From: Vibrio sp. J1-1 | GTDB lineage: Bacteria > Pseudomonadota > Gammaproteobacteria > Enterobacterales > Vibrionaceae | Direction of reading: 5' to 3' | Assembly (NCBI RefSeq): GCF_021728395.1 | Contig: NZ_JAKKCM010000001.1 | Location: forward strand, 186,001 to 250,000 | DNA length: 64,000 bases | In this document: positions 17,251 to 26,246 of the stretch, one piece after another | How positions within the stretch are numbered: position 1 is the stretch's first letter | Layout: the number at the start of each line of letters is the position of its first letter | Made by a program: the position numbers and the translations under genes | The notes under the pieces: model-generated | The model's input: the letters and a program-made list of their open reading frames with translations, nothing else | What the model was told of the DNA's origin: nothing | Database searches by the model: none

Positions 17251-19011
17251 ATGAGCAGTAAAAATAGCAAAAACCTCAGCATTCTTCTTAAACTAACCAC
17301 CTTTATTTCTCCTTATAAGTGGCGTGTTGCTGCTGCCTTGCTCGCACTAGTCGCAACCGCAAGCCTGACGTTATCAGTTGGCTATGGGGTACGCATGCTG
17401 ATCGATCAAGGTTTTGCTCAACAGTCATTGCAAGAGCTAACGAGTGCGATTCAGTTTATTGTCGGTGTCACTCTGTGTATTGCTATCGGGACTTTCTTTC
17501 GTTTCTATCTTGTTTCATCCGTAGGTGAACGCGTCAGCGCAGATATTCGCCTCGCAGTGTTTAACCATGTTATTTCTCTGCACCCTAGTTATTTTGAGAC
17601 CAACAGTAGTGGCGATATTATGTCGCGCCTCACTACTGACACCACTTTGCTACAGAGCATTATTGGCTCCTCATTTTCTATGGCGATGCGCAGCGCCTTA
17701 ATGTGCATTGGCGCGATCATTATGTTATTTGCCACCAACTTTAAGCTCACGCTGATTGTCCTTGCTTCTGTGCCATTCGTTCTGGTACCCATTTTGGTTT
17801 ATGGGCGACGAGTACGTGCACTGTCTCGCCAAAGCCAAGACTCAATGGCAGATGTGGGCAGCTATGCAGGTGAAGCGATAGAACATATTAAAACGGTACA
17901 AAGTTTTAGCTCAGAACAACATGAGAAAGCCGCCTTTGCCGTGGAGGTGGAGAAAGCATTCGAGATTGGTAGACAGCGAGTGAAGCAACGCGCGATTTTA
18001 ATATCTGGTGTCATTCTGATTGTGTTTAGCGCGATTGCTGGCATGCTTTGGGTTGGCGGAAGTGATGTCATCCACGGAAAAATGTCAGCTGGTGATCTAG
18101 CGGCATTTGTGTTTTATGCCATTATGGTCGCCTCCTCCACAGCAACCATTTCCGAAGTGCTTGGTGAGCTACAAAGAGCCGCAGGCGCAACCGAAAGGCT
18201 GATTGAGATTCTGCAAGTTGAAAGCGATATTCGTGCGCCAAACCATGTTTTACCGATAAGCACAGAGATGCCAGCGGAGGTTACATTTAGCTCGGTTAAT
18301 TTCAACTATCCTTCTCGCCCCGACCAACCGACTATCAAAGAATTAAACCTCACTGCTGAGCAAGGTAAAGTATTGGCGCTGGTTGGCCCGTCGGGTGCTG
18401 GTAAAACGACACTGTTCGAACTGCTACAACGTTTTTACGACCCACAGCAAGGTCAGGTTCTGTTTGGAGGCGTTGATATTCGTCAGTTCGACCCGAACGA
18501 GCTTCGCCAGCAGATGGCACTAGTCCCACAACAGCCCGCTTTATTCAGCCACGACGTATTCCACAATATTCGCTACGGCAACCCAGAGGCAACGGACGAA
18601 CAAGTTATCGAAGCCGCGAAAAAAGCCCATGCGCATGAGTTTATTGAGAAGCTGCCTGAGGGCTATCGTAGCTTTTTAGGCGAGCGTGGCGTAAGGCTAT
18701 CGGGAGGCCAAAAACAGCGAATTGCGATTGCTCGCGCCATTCTTAAAGATCCTAAAATCCTACTGCTTGATGAAGCCACCAGCGCACTAGACAGCGAGAG
18801 TGAACACTATGTTCAGCAAGCACTTGAGGCGTTAATGAAAGGCCGCACCACGCTGATCATTGCTCATCGTTTATCAACCATCCAACATGCAGATAAGATA
18901 GCCGTATTAGAGGATGGCGCACTGATCGATATTGGTAACCACCAATCATTGATGCAAAGCTGCGAGCTTTATCAGCGACTGGTGGCGTTGCAGTTTAAGC
19001 ACTTAGGATAA
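17251..19011 (+). CDS. ABC exporter half-transporter (MsbA/multidrug type)
   Basis: 586-residue fused permease-ATPase that would act as a homodimeric exporter in the inner membrane. Six transmembrane helices occupy about residues 20-300, with the conserved intracellular-loop pattern STGDIMSRLTTDT in the form SSGDIMSRLTTDT. The ATPase domain has Walker A GPSGAGKTT near residue 380, signature LSGGQKQRIAIARA and Walker B ILLLDEATSALD. The substrate cannot be read; candidates are lipids or hydrophobic drugs. Upstream AAAGG is followed by a four-codon open frame (17240-17254) whose stop overlaps this start, which could affect initiation. Confidence 0.9.
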   Translation: MSSKNSKNLSILLKLTTFISPYKWRVAAALLALVATASLTLSVGYGVRMLIDQGFAQQSLQELTSAIQFIVGVTLCIAIGTFFRFYLVSSVGERVSADIRLAVFNHVISLHPSYFETNSSGDIMSRLTTDTTLLQSIIGSSFSMAMRSALMCIGAIIMLFATNFKLTLIVLASVPFVLVPILVYGRRVRALSRQSQDSMADVGSYAGEAIEHIKTVQSFSSEQHEKAAFAVEVEKAFEIGRQRVKQRAILISGVILIVFSAIAGMLWVGGSDVIHGKMSAGDLAAFVFYAIMVASSTATISEVLGELQRAAGATERLIEILQVESDIRAPNHVLPISTEMPAEVTFSSVNFNYPSRPDQPTIKELNLTAEQGKVLALVGPSGAGKTTLFELLQRFYDPQQGQVLFGGVDIRQFDPNELRQQMALVPQQPALFSHDVFHNIRYGNPEATDEQVIEAAKKAHAHEFIEKLPEGYRSFLGERGVRLSGGQKQRIAIARAILKDPKILLLDEATSALDSESEHYVQQALEALMKGRTTLIIAHRLSTIQHADKIAVLEDGALIDIGNHQSLMQSCELYQRLVALQFKHLG

Positions 19012-19092
19012 CGCTTGCTTAAGCTCGTTATAAATAGTTGGCTGAGTGTGTATGGAATTCATTTAGACATTTTATACTTTCAACGATGTCAG

Positions 19093-19902
19093 TTATAACA
19101 AGCGATTCTTGTATTGCTCCGGTGTCATGCCGGAGTATTTCTTAAACATGGCAATAAAAGGGCTAGCCTGATTGTAACCCAACGTCAGTGCGACTTCTTT
19201 TACCGTTTGTCCCTTACGCAGCAACTCCATAGAGTGCAGATACCGAACACGTAATCGCCACTCTGTAAAACTCATCCCTAGTTCACTCTGACAGTGACGC
19301 GCTAACGTTCTCTCTGTGGTATGCACCTTTGCGGCCCACTCCGCCAAACTGATTTCATCCGTGGGTGATTCTTCCACCGCTTTAAGGATAGGTTCCAGAT
19401 ACTTATTATCGGTGGTCGGTAAAAAATGGTGCTCCACTTCTTGTTTTGCCAGTTGATCGAGCAGCACCTGCACTAGGCGTTTGTCTTCATCACTATGTGC
19501 GACATTGATGTCACGTTGGCGAAAGTCTTCAATTATGGCTGCAATAACCGATGTCACCTTAATCAAACTGGTTTTGGTCGGGAAATGCGCCGTCAATTCC
19601 GGAGAGATATTTAACGAGCAATATTCGATCGGTTTACGGTTATAACTGGTATGACGAATACCCGCAGGCACCCAAATAGCTAAATGAGGGGGGGCTAAAA
19701 AGCGCGTGTCTTCGGCATCTATTTCCAAAATACCACCGCTGATCAATTGCACCTGCCCCCATGGATGGCTATGCATTCGAGTCTCTGTATTTGACAAAAA
19801 CGCTTCAAAATTCATAAACACATCGGATGGAGCCCGATCGATTGATAATGAAGGGTGGAGGTTTCGCGAACTCTTTTTCAAAATTGTCTTCCTATCGCTC
19901 AC
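19093..19902 (-). CDS. AraC-family regulator with N-terminal cupin
   Basis: 269-residue regulator. The N-terminal cupin (about 30-105) has MHSHPWGQVQLISGG and WVPAGIRHTSYN, the small-molecule sensing part of this AraC subgroup. The C-terminal pair of helix-turn-helix motifs (about 165-265) has LAEWAAKVHTTERTLARHCQ and VKEVALTLGYNQASPFIAMF. It is divergent from the EamA transporter gene with 77 bp between starts, an arrangement in which the regulator commonly controls the efflux gene. Confidence 0.88.
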   Translation of the reverse strand: MSDRKTILKKSSRNLHPSLSIDRAPSDVFMNFEAFLSNTETRMHSHPWGQVQLISGGILEIDAEDTRFLAPPHLAIWVPAGIRHTSYNRKPIEYCSLNISPELTAHFPTKTSLIKVTSVIAAIIEDFRQRDINVAHSDEDKRLVQVLLDQLAKQEVEHHFLPTTDNKYLEPILKAVEESPTDEISLAEWAAKVHTTERTLARHCQSELGMSFTEWRLRVRYLHSMELLRKGQTVKEVALTLGYNQASPFIAMFKKYSGMTPEQYKNRLL

Positions 19903-19979
19903 TATGTCTTTTAGGAGATACTTTTCATTATAAAGACCTGCCAGACTATCGTCATCAATTATTGTTCGATAGGATTTTC

Positions 19980-20885
19980 ATGGTTTACTTACTTCCGTTT
20001 TTTACCGTCATGATTTGGGGTGGGAATACTATCGTAAACAAAATGGCGGCCAGCGTGATTGAGCCTAGTGCGATGAGTTTCTACCGCTGGTTTATCGCAC
20101 TGCTGATCCTGACACCATTTTGTCTACCAGCCGTGATTAAGCAGCGTCAGGTTATTCGCCCTTATCTCACCAAGCTGGCTTGCCTTGCTCTACTAGGTAT
20201 GGTTTTAAATCAATCTCTTGGCTATTACGCTGGTTTAACCACCACAGCTTCTAATATGGCACTGATTACTTCATTGGTTCCACTCATCAGTGTATTTCTC
20301 AGCGTGCCTTTGTTAGGTAAGTCTATTTCTAAACTGAGCATCGTGGGCGGCTCAATGTCGTTATTGGGGTTAGCCTTTATGCTTGGCCATGGAGACATCA
20401 CTTATTTCTTGCATCAGGATATCACTCAGGGTGATGGTTTGATGTTACTGGCCGCGTTCGTTTACGCAGCTTATTGCGTGCTACTAAAGCGTTGGAAGAT
20501 GCCTTTTAACAATTTAACATTGGTTTACATACAAGGGTTCTTCTCAGTGACCATGCTGACACCACTCTGGTTGACGAGCGAGCAACTTTTACCAAGCCAA
20601 GAAGCGCTACCGTTAATTGCTTACGCGGGTATCGCTGCCTCAATTTTCGCACCACTGATGTGGGTAAAGGCGATAGATTTAATTGGAGCTGACTCCACCG
20701 CCATGTTTATGAATTTGTTGCCTGTGGTTTCTGTGGCATTGGCATCCTCACTGCTGGGCGAAGCGATCCATCTCTACCATATTTTTGGCGGCTTATTTGT
20801 TATTTTCGGAGTTATTCTCTCGCAGTTCAAAGTGCGCCGTACAAGCCGTAACTTCCCACCAGAGGTACCTTCGACAACTGTTTAA
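19980..20885 (+). CDS. EamA/DMT-superfamily transporter
   Basis: 301-residue inner-membrane protein with ten predicted helices arranged as two EamA repeats; the N-terminal motif is VMIWGGNTIVNKMA and the second repeat contains DSTAMFMNLLPVVSVALAS. Members export amino acids or other metabolites. I start at 19980 because AGGA lies 6 nt upstream and the sequence begins directly with helix 1; the reading frame is open further back to 19827 but that part is not membrane-like and overlaps the divergent AraC gene. Confidence 0.88.
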   Translation: MVYLLPFFTVMIWGGNTIVNKMAASVIEPSAMSFYRWFIALLILTPFCLPAVIKQRQVIRPYLTKLACLALLGMVLNQSLGYYAGLTTTASNMALITSLVPLISVFLSVPLLGKSISKLSIVGGSMSLLGLAFMLGHGDITYFLHQDITQGDGLMLLAAFVYAAYCVLLKRWKMPFNNLTLVYIQGFFSVTMLTPLWLTSEQLLPSQEALPLIAYAGIAASIFAPLMWVKAIDLIGADSTAMFMNLLPVVSVALASSLLGEAIHLYHIFGGLFVIFGVILSQFKVRRTSRNFPPEVPSTTV

Positions 20886-21011
20886 ATACCGGGTCAGAAC
20901 TCTTCTCGGATAATTGATTTTAATCAAACAGAGAAGTGATTTTTCCTGAAAATTCGCACACCCGGATTACACTTATAGTGATGTTAGGAAAGAGTGAATT
21001 AGGAGGTACTT

Positions 21012-21434
21012 ATGAGCTTGGTTCCTCGTGATAGCTGGGCTGATTTCTCCCGGTTCTTTGACAATTCATTTCCTGCATTGAGGACACGATTCGAAGAGGG
21101 TACTTTTTCGCCACGAGTTGATATTGTCGAGAAAGACCAAGCCTTCGAAGTCACTGCCGATTTGCCGGGAGTGAAAAAAGAAGATATCAAACTTAGCTGC
21201 CAGCAAGGTGTGTTATCCATCGAAGCAAGTATCGAAACTAAAAAAGAGACAGAAAAAGAAGGTAAGGTAGTCCACAGTGAACGCTACAGTGGCAAGATGT
21301 CTCGAAGTTTTACGCTCGGTAACAACATCAATGTCGAAGAAATTAGCGCTGATTTTTCCGACGGTGTTTTGACTGTCGTGGTACCTAAACTAACCGGCCA
21401 AAGTGAAGAAGAACACAAGATTCCAATTCGCTAG
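21012..21434 (+). CDS. Hsp20/alpha-crystallin small heat-shock protein
   Basis: 140-residue small heat-shock chaperone, which holds unfolding proteins in the cytosol. The alpha-crystallin domain runs from about residue 37 to 135, with PRVDIVEKDQAFEVTADLPGV-type first strands and the conserved end SDGVLTVVVPK; the C-terminal I-x-I anchor is present as IPI in HKIPIR. An AGGAGG site stands 6 nt before the ATG. It is a single gene between its own promoter region and a bidirectional terminator. No clear heat-shock sigma promoter could be identified by eye. Confidence 0.92.
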   Translation: MSLVPRDSWADFSRFFDNSFPALRTRFEEGTFSPRVDIVEKDQAFEVTADLPGVKKEDIKLSCQQGVLSIEASIETKKETEKEGKVVHSERYSGKMSRSFTLGNNINVEEISADFSDGVLTVVVPKLTGQSEEEHKIPIR

Positions 21435-21446
21435 CTAAGAGTAAAC

Positions 21447-21478
21447 AAAATGCCCTCCTTTTACTGGAGGGCATTTTT
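21447..21478. terminator. Bidirectional terminator, hsp20 / hydrolase
   Basis: AAAATGCCCTCC (21447-21458) pairs with GGAGGGCATTTT (21466-21477) around a 7-nt loop, with A and T runs on both sides. It lies between convergent genes. Confidence 0.9.
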
Positions 21479-21491
21479 CAAACTGCGGCCG

Positions 21492-22295
21492 CTATGCTGC
21501 GATTTTCATTTGCTCATCAAGCCAGTCAAAGATCACCGATGTAACCTGGGGTAAATTGCTTCCTCCTATGGTCCAGTGACATACCTCTGGTAATTCGACC
21601 AGAGTAGCCTGTTTCCCATACTTTTTCGTGATAGCGCGTTGTACCTTGATAGGCGTAATACAATCTGCGGTTCCGCCCAGTACCAGTATTGGGCTCCTCA
21701 CCTGCTTCGCATCAACCCGTGAAAAACCACTTTTGAAAAAGCCACCAACGCCAATCTGAAACGTTGCCATGCCCGACTCAAAGGTCATATTGTCCAGGAT
21801 TTGCTCTTGAACAGAGTCACTTTGAGAATTAGCAATACCATAGCGGACATTACTCTCGCCAACTTCCGTGACTTTGCGCCAAAGGTGAAATATCAATAAG
21901 TTACGTCCAAAGGTACGAATCACAGACCAGCTCCAGCCATTAATTCCGCCAGGAGCCGCTGACGAAAGGAGTACTAACTTACTGACTGGTACCCTAGCCG
22001 CCACTAATTGTGCTAACAATCCTCCCATTGAATGCCCGACGAGAATCGGAGCGACACCATGAGCTTTAACTTTGGCACAGATAAAATCGACATAGTCTTG
22101 TAAAGACGTTCTCGCAAGTCGGTTCTTATCCGCTTGATCGTATTCGAGCTTCGCCTTGTGCTCTGGAAGACACAAAGAATCCACTTCATACCCTTGAGCC
22201 TCAAAAGCCTGCTTTAGTTCTGACAAGGTTTCTCCGGTACTCCACATACCTGGGATAAGTACTACTGGCGGCTTGGTGTGATCTGGTATTGTCAT
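21492..22295 (-). CDS. Alpha/beta-hydrolase (esterase/lipase-like)
   Basis: 267-residue alpha/beta-hydrolase fold enzyme. The oxyanion region is PPVVLIPGMWSTG, the nucleophile elbow is GHSMGG with Ser89, the acid is probably Asp in GGTADCITP and the base His in EVCHWT. No signal peptide is evident. It lies 31 nt downstream of the flavin monooxygenase gene in the same orientation, so the pair is likely co-transcribed: an oxygenase that makes an ester or lactone followed by a hydrolase that opens it is a common order. The substrate is unknown. Confidence 0.87.
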   Translation of the reverse strand: MTIPDHTKPPVVLIPGMWSTGETLSELKQAFEAQGYEVDSLCLPEHKAKLEYDQADKNRLARTSLQDYVDFICAKVKAHGVAPILVGHSMGGLLAQLVAARVPVSKLVLLSSAAPGGINGWSWSVIRTFGRNLLIFHLWRKVTEVGESNVRYGIANSQSDSVQEQILDNMTFESGMATFQIGVGGFFKSGFSRVDAKQVRSPILVLGGTADCITPIKVQRAITKKYGKQATLVELPEVCHWTIGGSNLPQVTSVIFDWLDEQMKIAA

Positions 22296-22326
22296 TTTTC
22301 ACGTCCTTATCATCTGGCAAGTCGGG

Positions 22327-23829
22327 TTATGCTGTCGCTTCAACTTCCTGAACCATTGCTTTATCTTGATCTACAGCAGGAGAAAACTGCAAAACGCCAT
22401 CTTCGATAGGATCCTCAGTCAACGCTTTTTTGTCTTTCCCGTAGTGCATAGTGACAACCCAAGGCCCCTCCTTCCCTTGTCTCGGCATTCTTTCTTTTGC
22501 TCGTTCCATATAGCCCGGAGCAAACCCATCCAGCATACTGACGCCAGTACTCGTGTTATCGTTGTCTACTGGACGAACCGCTGCGAAGCCCTTCTGTTTC
22601 ATAAGAGTAAACAAGTTACATAAATAACGGCCGCCTATATCCGCTTTTAACGTCCAAGGCGCATTGGTATAACCAAATATCCAACCATAATTTGGCACCC
22701 CTTCAACCATGATTCCTTTGTAGATCATGCGATTCGGAACGTTGATTGGCTCGCCATTTAACAGAAACTCCATGCCACCCATTAACTGGATATCCAAACC
22801 CGTTGCGGTCACAACCACATCAGCCTCTAGGTACTGTCCAGATTTCAGCTTAATGCCTTTTCCCGTAAAATGTTCGATATGATCCGTGACGATATTCGCC
22901 TTACCTGAACGCAAGGTTTTGAAAAAATCACCGTCAGGCGCTGCACACAAGCGCTGCTCCCATGGGTTGTAATTCGGAGTGAAGTGGCTCATATCAAAAT
23001 CAGATCCCACTTGTTTACGAACATGCGATAGCAGCACTTTACGCATTCTCATTGGCCATTTACGACACGCCAGATACATACCTCGTTGCATGAGAATGTT
23101 GCGTTTTCTTATCAGATTGAACACCCACTTTTTCGGTAAAAAACGATTAAGGAAAACAGAAATTTTATCCGTATTCGGAACCGCCATAATGTAGCTTGGC
23201 GAGCGCTGGAGCATAGTCACACCCGCAGCTTTTTCCGCCATACTTGGCAAAAGTGTTATGGCTGTTGCACCACTACCAATGACGACCACTTTCTTATTCG
23301 AATAATCAAAACCCTCTGGCCAAAACTGAGGATGAACAATGTTCCCCTTAAACGACTCTTCTCCTTGGAAATGAGGTCGATGGCCTTTATCAAAATTGTA
23401 GTAGCCAGCGCAGTTGATCAAAAACGAGCAAGTAAATATTCTTTCCTCACCAGAAGGCTCATGAGTCGCCGTCACTGTCCAGCGCTGTTTTTCATCCGAC
23501 CAATCTGCTTTGGTTATCGCCAAGCCGTATTGCACCTTATCATCAAAGCCAAATTCTTCGGCTGTTTCCGCAACGTACTCCCGGATGCTTTTTCCTTCAG
23601 CCAACACTTTATCTGAATACCAAGGTTTAAAGTCAAACCCGAAACTCGCCATATCTGAATCAGAACGAATTCCTGGGTAGCGAAATAAATCCCAGGTACC
23701 TCCCATTCGTTCCCTTCTTTCTAAAATCGCCAGTGTTTTATCAGGGTGCTCAGACGCTAGGTGGCAAGCCGTTCCAATCCCTGAAAGACCAGCCCCGATA
23801 ATGATTGTGTCGTAGTGTACAGCGTTCAT
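22327..23829 (-). CDS. Flavin-containing monooxygenase, Baeyer-Villiger type
   Basis: 500-residue FAD/NADPH enzyme that inserts oxygen next to a ketone. The FAD motif GAGLSG is at residues 12-17, the second dinucleotide motif GSGATA at 185-190, and between them F160-x-G-x3-H-x3-W170 (FKGNIVHPQFW), the Baeyer-Villiger fingerprint. All key glycines are intact. It forms an operon with the downstream hydrolase and is divergent from an AraC-family regulator, the classic context for a ketone or steroid-like degradation unit. The natural substrate cannot be deduced. Confidence 0.9.
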   Translation of the reverse strand: MNAVHYDTIIIGAGLSGIGTACHLASEHPDKTLAILERRERMGGTWDLFRYPGIRSDSDMASFGFDFKPWYSDKVLAEGKSIREYVAETAEEFGFDDKVQYGLAITKADWSDEKQRWTVTATHEPSGEERIFTCSFLINCAGYYNFDKGHRPHFQGEESFKGNIVHPQFWPEGFDYSNKKVVVIGSGATAITLLPSMAEKAAGVTMLQRSPSYIMAVPNTDKISVFLNRFLPKKWVFNLIRKRNILMQRGMYLACRKWPMRMRKVLLSHVRKQVGSDFDMSHFTPNYNPWEQRLCAAPDGDFFKTLRSGKANIVTDHIEHFTGKGIKLKSGQYLEADVVVTATGLDIQLMGGMEFLLNGEPINVPNRMIYKGIMVEGVPNYGWIFGYTNAPWTLKADIGGRYLCNLFTLMKQKGFAAVRPVDNDNTSTGVSMLDGFAPGYMERAKERMPRQGKEGPWVVTMHYGKDKKALTEDPIEDGVLQFSPAVDQDKAMVQEVEATA

Positions 23830-23935
23830 AACCTTTTCCTTGTTGACTAAACATTGCTCAATATTTCAGAAAGGGGGTAAGACAATATTGATGAATGACG
23901 ACTTTTTTTTGATATAACGCGACAATGTTACTAAA

Positions 23936-25039
23936 ATGTTAACTCTAAAACTTTCGCTAAATAGAGGAATGGATAACCATGGAATGGTTAATCTAGACAA
24001 CGGAGAAGTCGTGCACATTTTAATTAGGGCAACAAACCTTCGCGGGTATGACAATCTGACCAGGTTATTGGGCGGAGATCCGAATTCGCTGCTCGCAAAG
24101 TATCACATACCTAACGAGCAAAGACGGGATGAGGATTCCTTTCTTATTTTTCGCAATATGATTGCGCTGCTAGAAGATACCGTAACGGCTCTTGACTGCC
24201 CTGACTTTGGGCTGCGACTCGCAAAATATCAGGGTATGGGCATTCTTGGCCCGATTTCAGTCATCGCGCGAAGCTCCGCCACAGTTGGTGATGCGCTCGA
24301 CAATATATCCGACTATTTGCATCTACATTGCTCTGCATTAACCACCAAGTATACGCCTGAAACCAGTGAAAAAGTTAGCGCGATGAGGCTGGAATACACT
24401 GTCCAGGGACGCGGTATAGACTATTCAGTTCAGTGCTACGAGCTGGGTTTGGCCAATGCTATGCAGGTCATAAAGTTATTATGCGGCCATGAGTTTAAAC
24501 CGCTCTCTGTGCACTTTATGCATGCTCGATTGGGAGATGAAGCCTCTTACCAAACCGTATTTGGCTGCCCTGTAAAGTTCAATCAAGACTGGTGTGGGTT
24601 TATCCTTCCCAAATCAGCATTTGCCATACCGCTCTCTAGTGAAGATGAACAAACCTGCAAACTGGCAAGGCACTATCTGGATTCACAACCCACTCCCTTT
24701 GCAAGTTCCGTATCTGGTGATGTAAGACGATTAATTCGTGCGCTGCTTCCCACAGGTCAATGCAGCACTGAAAACATTGCTGCGCACCTCTCAATGCACA
24801 AGCGAACTCTGCAGAGAAAACTCGCCCGGGAGAATACAACCTACGAGCAACTGTTAGCGAACGATCGACAAATGATAGTGACAAAGTACTTGAAGGACCC
24901 AAACCTAAAACTAAGCCAAATTAGTGGGTTACTTGGATATTCAGAGCAAGCGACGTTCAATCGTGCGTGTCGGGTTTGGTTTGGCGTTACGCCAAGGACT
25001 TACCGTGCACGACTACTAGAAGAAATTGAATATAATTAA
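23936..25039 (+). CDS. AraC-family regulator divergent from monooxygenase operon
   Basis: 367-residue regulator with the N-terminal 'Arabinose_bd' type domain (about 40-230, containing YQGMGILGPISVIARSS) and a C-terminal AraC DNA-binding domain (about 260-360) with AAHLSMHKRTLQRKLA and LGYSEQATFNRACRVWFG. Start choice is uncertain: Met codons at 23936, 23969 and 23984 are all possible and only the first needs no overlap with an AGAGG stretch. It probably activates the divergent monooxygenase-hydrolase operon, an inference from the arrangement. Confidence 0.86.
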   Translation: MLTLKLSLNRGMDNHGMVNLDNGEVVHILIRATNLRGYDNLTRLLGGDPNSLLAKYHIPNEQRRDEDSFLIFRNMIALLEDTVTALDCPDFGLRLAKYQGMGILGPISVIARSSATVGDALDNISDYLHLHCSALTTKYTPETSEKVSAMRLEYTVQGRGIDYSVQCYELGLANAMQVIKLLCGHEFKPLSVHFMHARLGDEASYQTVFGCPVKFNQDWCGFILPKSAFAIPLSSEDEQTCKLARHYLDSQPTPFASSVSGDVRRLIRALLPTGQCSTENIAAHLSMHKRTLQRKLARENTTYEQLLANDRQMIVTKYLKDPNLKLSQISGLLGYSEQATFNRACRVWFGVTPRTYRARLLEEIEYN

Positions 25040-25054
25040 ATCTTTGAGCAAAAA

Positions 25055-25098
25055 GTAAAGTCACCCAACGTATTTGTTGGATGACTTGTTATTAATTT
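25055..25098. terminator. Bidirectional terminator between AraC gene and Ala/Ser-rich protein
   Basis: AAGTCACCCAAC (25058-25069) pairs with GTTGGATGACTT (25076-25087) with one mismatch and a 6-nt loop; a T-rich stretch follows on plus and an A-rich stretch precedes. Confidence 0.75.
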
Positions 25099-25109
25099 TT
25101 GCTTAATAC

Positions 25110-26246
25110 TTAATTGGTTTCCGCATCCGCACTTGCAGTCGCACTGGCCGAAGCTTGAGAACAGTTTAAACCAAGGCTACCATTTCCCACGACTTCCAAT
25201 AAATCTTCGGTACCAGGCAAATTCTCATAATGAACCATCATACCCATGGTAACGGAAGATCCACCTAAAGCGCTTGCTGAAGAGGTAGCAGCCGCTTGTG
25301 CGTATGCAGCGATGGATTGAGCGGCATTTGCAATTTGTTGCGCCGCATTAGTCGCGGAGTTAAAATCTGTCACAATAGGTAACGAACCGGATCCTAAAAC
25401 AGGTAAATCCCATTCAAATGTAAGCTGCCCAGCAGCCTGAGCTTCAGCAGATGCTTCTGCCATCGCGTAGGCGAATGATGTGGCCATCGCGTCAGCGTAT
25501 ACTTTAGCAAGAGCAGAGGTTTGAACATTAAATACAGTGCCGCTTGTCGCACTCATTTGTGTTGTGAACTCCTCTATATTCGCACCTTGTACGTAAAATG
25601 AAGAACCACTCGCAGATAGGCCTCCCCCTTCAGCACTCGCAGAAGCCGAACTATCACTATCAGCATCAGCACCAGACTCTGAACTCGCCGAGCTCTCCGC
25701 GCTGCCTTCTACCCCGGCAACAGCAGAAGCTATCGCTTCGGTGCCAATCTTAACGGTGATCTCTGTTACTACGAGGTCAATATCCTCATCTATACCTTGG
25801 AATACACTCATGTAGGCTATTGCTATCATCTCAGCAGCTGCTTGCGCTTCTGCACTAGTATAAGCTGAAGCCTCTGCTCCTCCTTCGCTTTCAGACTTAG
25901 CAACTTGAGCAAAAAGCGTACCACTTCCCATACTCGCGTTCAGCTCGACCTGATGCACAGCACCATTATTCCCGTGCCTTGTTAGGTCCAGAGTCACTCC
26001 ACCGGAATAACTGATATCTATATAAGATGAAGCGCCAGACATGGCGTAAGCTAAAGCATTAGCTGACACATCGCTATCAGAATCGTTTGCAGTGGCAGAT
26101 GCCGGATTTGTGCACGAATCCGCACCGAGAATGCTCTCGGATATCGAAATCGTTGTACTACCATTCGTATTTTCTCCTGGCGGACCAGCCCACGCGCCAG
26201 TGCTCAACAGTGAACTTATCAAAACAAAAATCATTGTCTTGTTCAT
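25110..26246 (-). CDS. Secreted alanine/serine-rich protein of unknown function
   Basis: I do not recognise this 378-residue protein. It begins with a clear signal peptide (MNKTMIFVLISSLLSTGAWA, cleavage before GPPGEN). The mature part is strongly enriched in Ala, Ser and Gly and is acidic, with runs such as SAESSASSESGADADSDSSA and AAATSSASALGG. Related segments recur (ANALAYAMSGAS and TSFAYAMAEASA), suggesting old internal duplication. Only two Cys remain in the mature chain, one near each end (ADSCTN and GLNCSQ), which could form a disulfide. No membrane anchor or sorting signal is visible. The ATG at 26246 has AGGAA upstream; the longer frame to 26297 lacks one. It could be a surface, fibre or matrix protein. 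Confidence 0.8.
   Translation of the reverse strand: MNKTMIFVLISSLLSTGAWAGPPGENTNGSTTISISESILGADSCTNPASATANDSDSDVSANALAYAMSGASSYIDISYSGGVTLDLTRHGNNGAVHQVELNASMGSGTLFAQVAKSESEGGAEASAYTSAEAQAAAEMIAIAYMSVFQGIDEDIDLVVTEITVKIGTEAIASAVAGVEGSAESSASSESGADADSDSSASASAEGGGLSASGSSFYVQGANIEEFTTQMSATSGTVFNVQTSALAKVYADAMATSFAYAMAEASAEAQAAGQLTFEWDLPVLGSGSLPIVTDFNSATNAAQQIANAAQSIAAYAQAAATSSASALGGSSVTMGMMVHYENLPGTEDLLEVVGNGSLGLNCSQASASATASADAETN

Noticed and set aside
20900-21005. Heat-shock sigma promoter before the Hsp20 gene
   Set aside because: CCTGAAA and CCCGGATTA occur, but the spacing is too short for the sigma-32 consensus.
25110-26246. Reading the Ala/Ser-rich protein as an out-of-frame artefact
   Set aside because: A proper signal peptide, a good ribosome binding site, balanced codons and a terminator at the end support a real gene.
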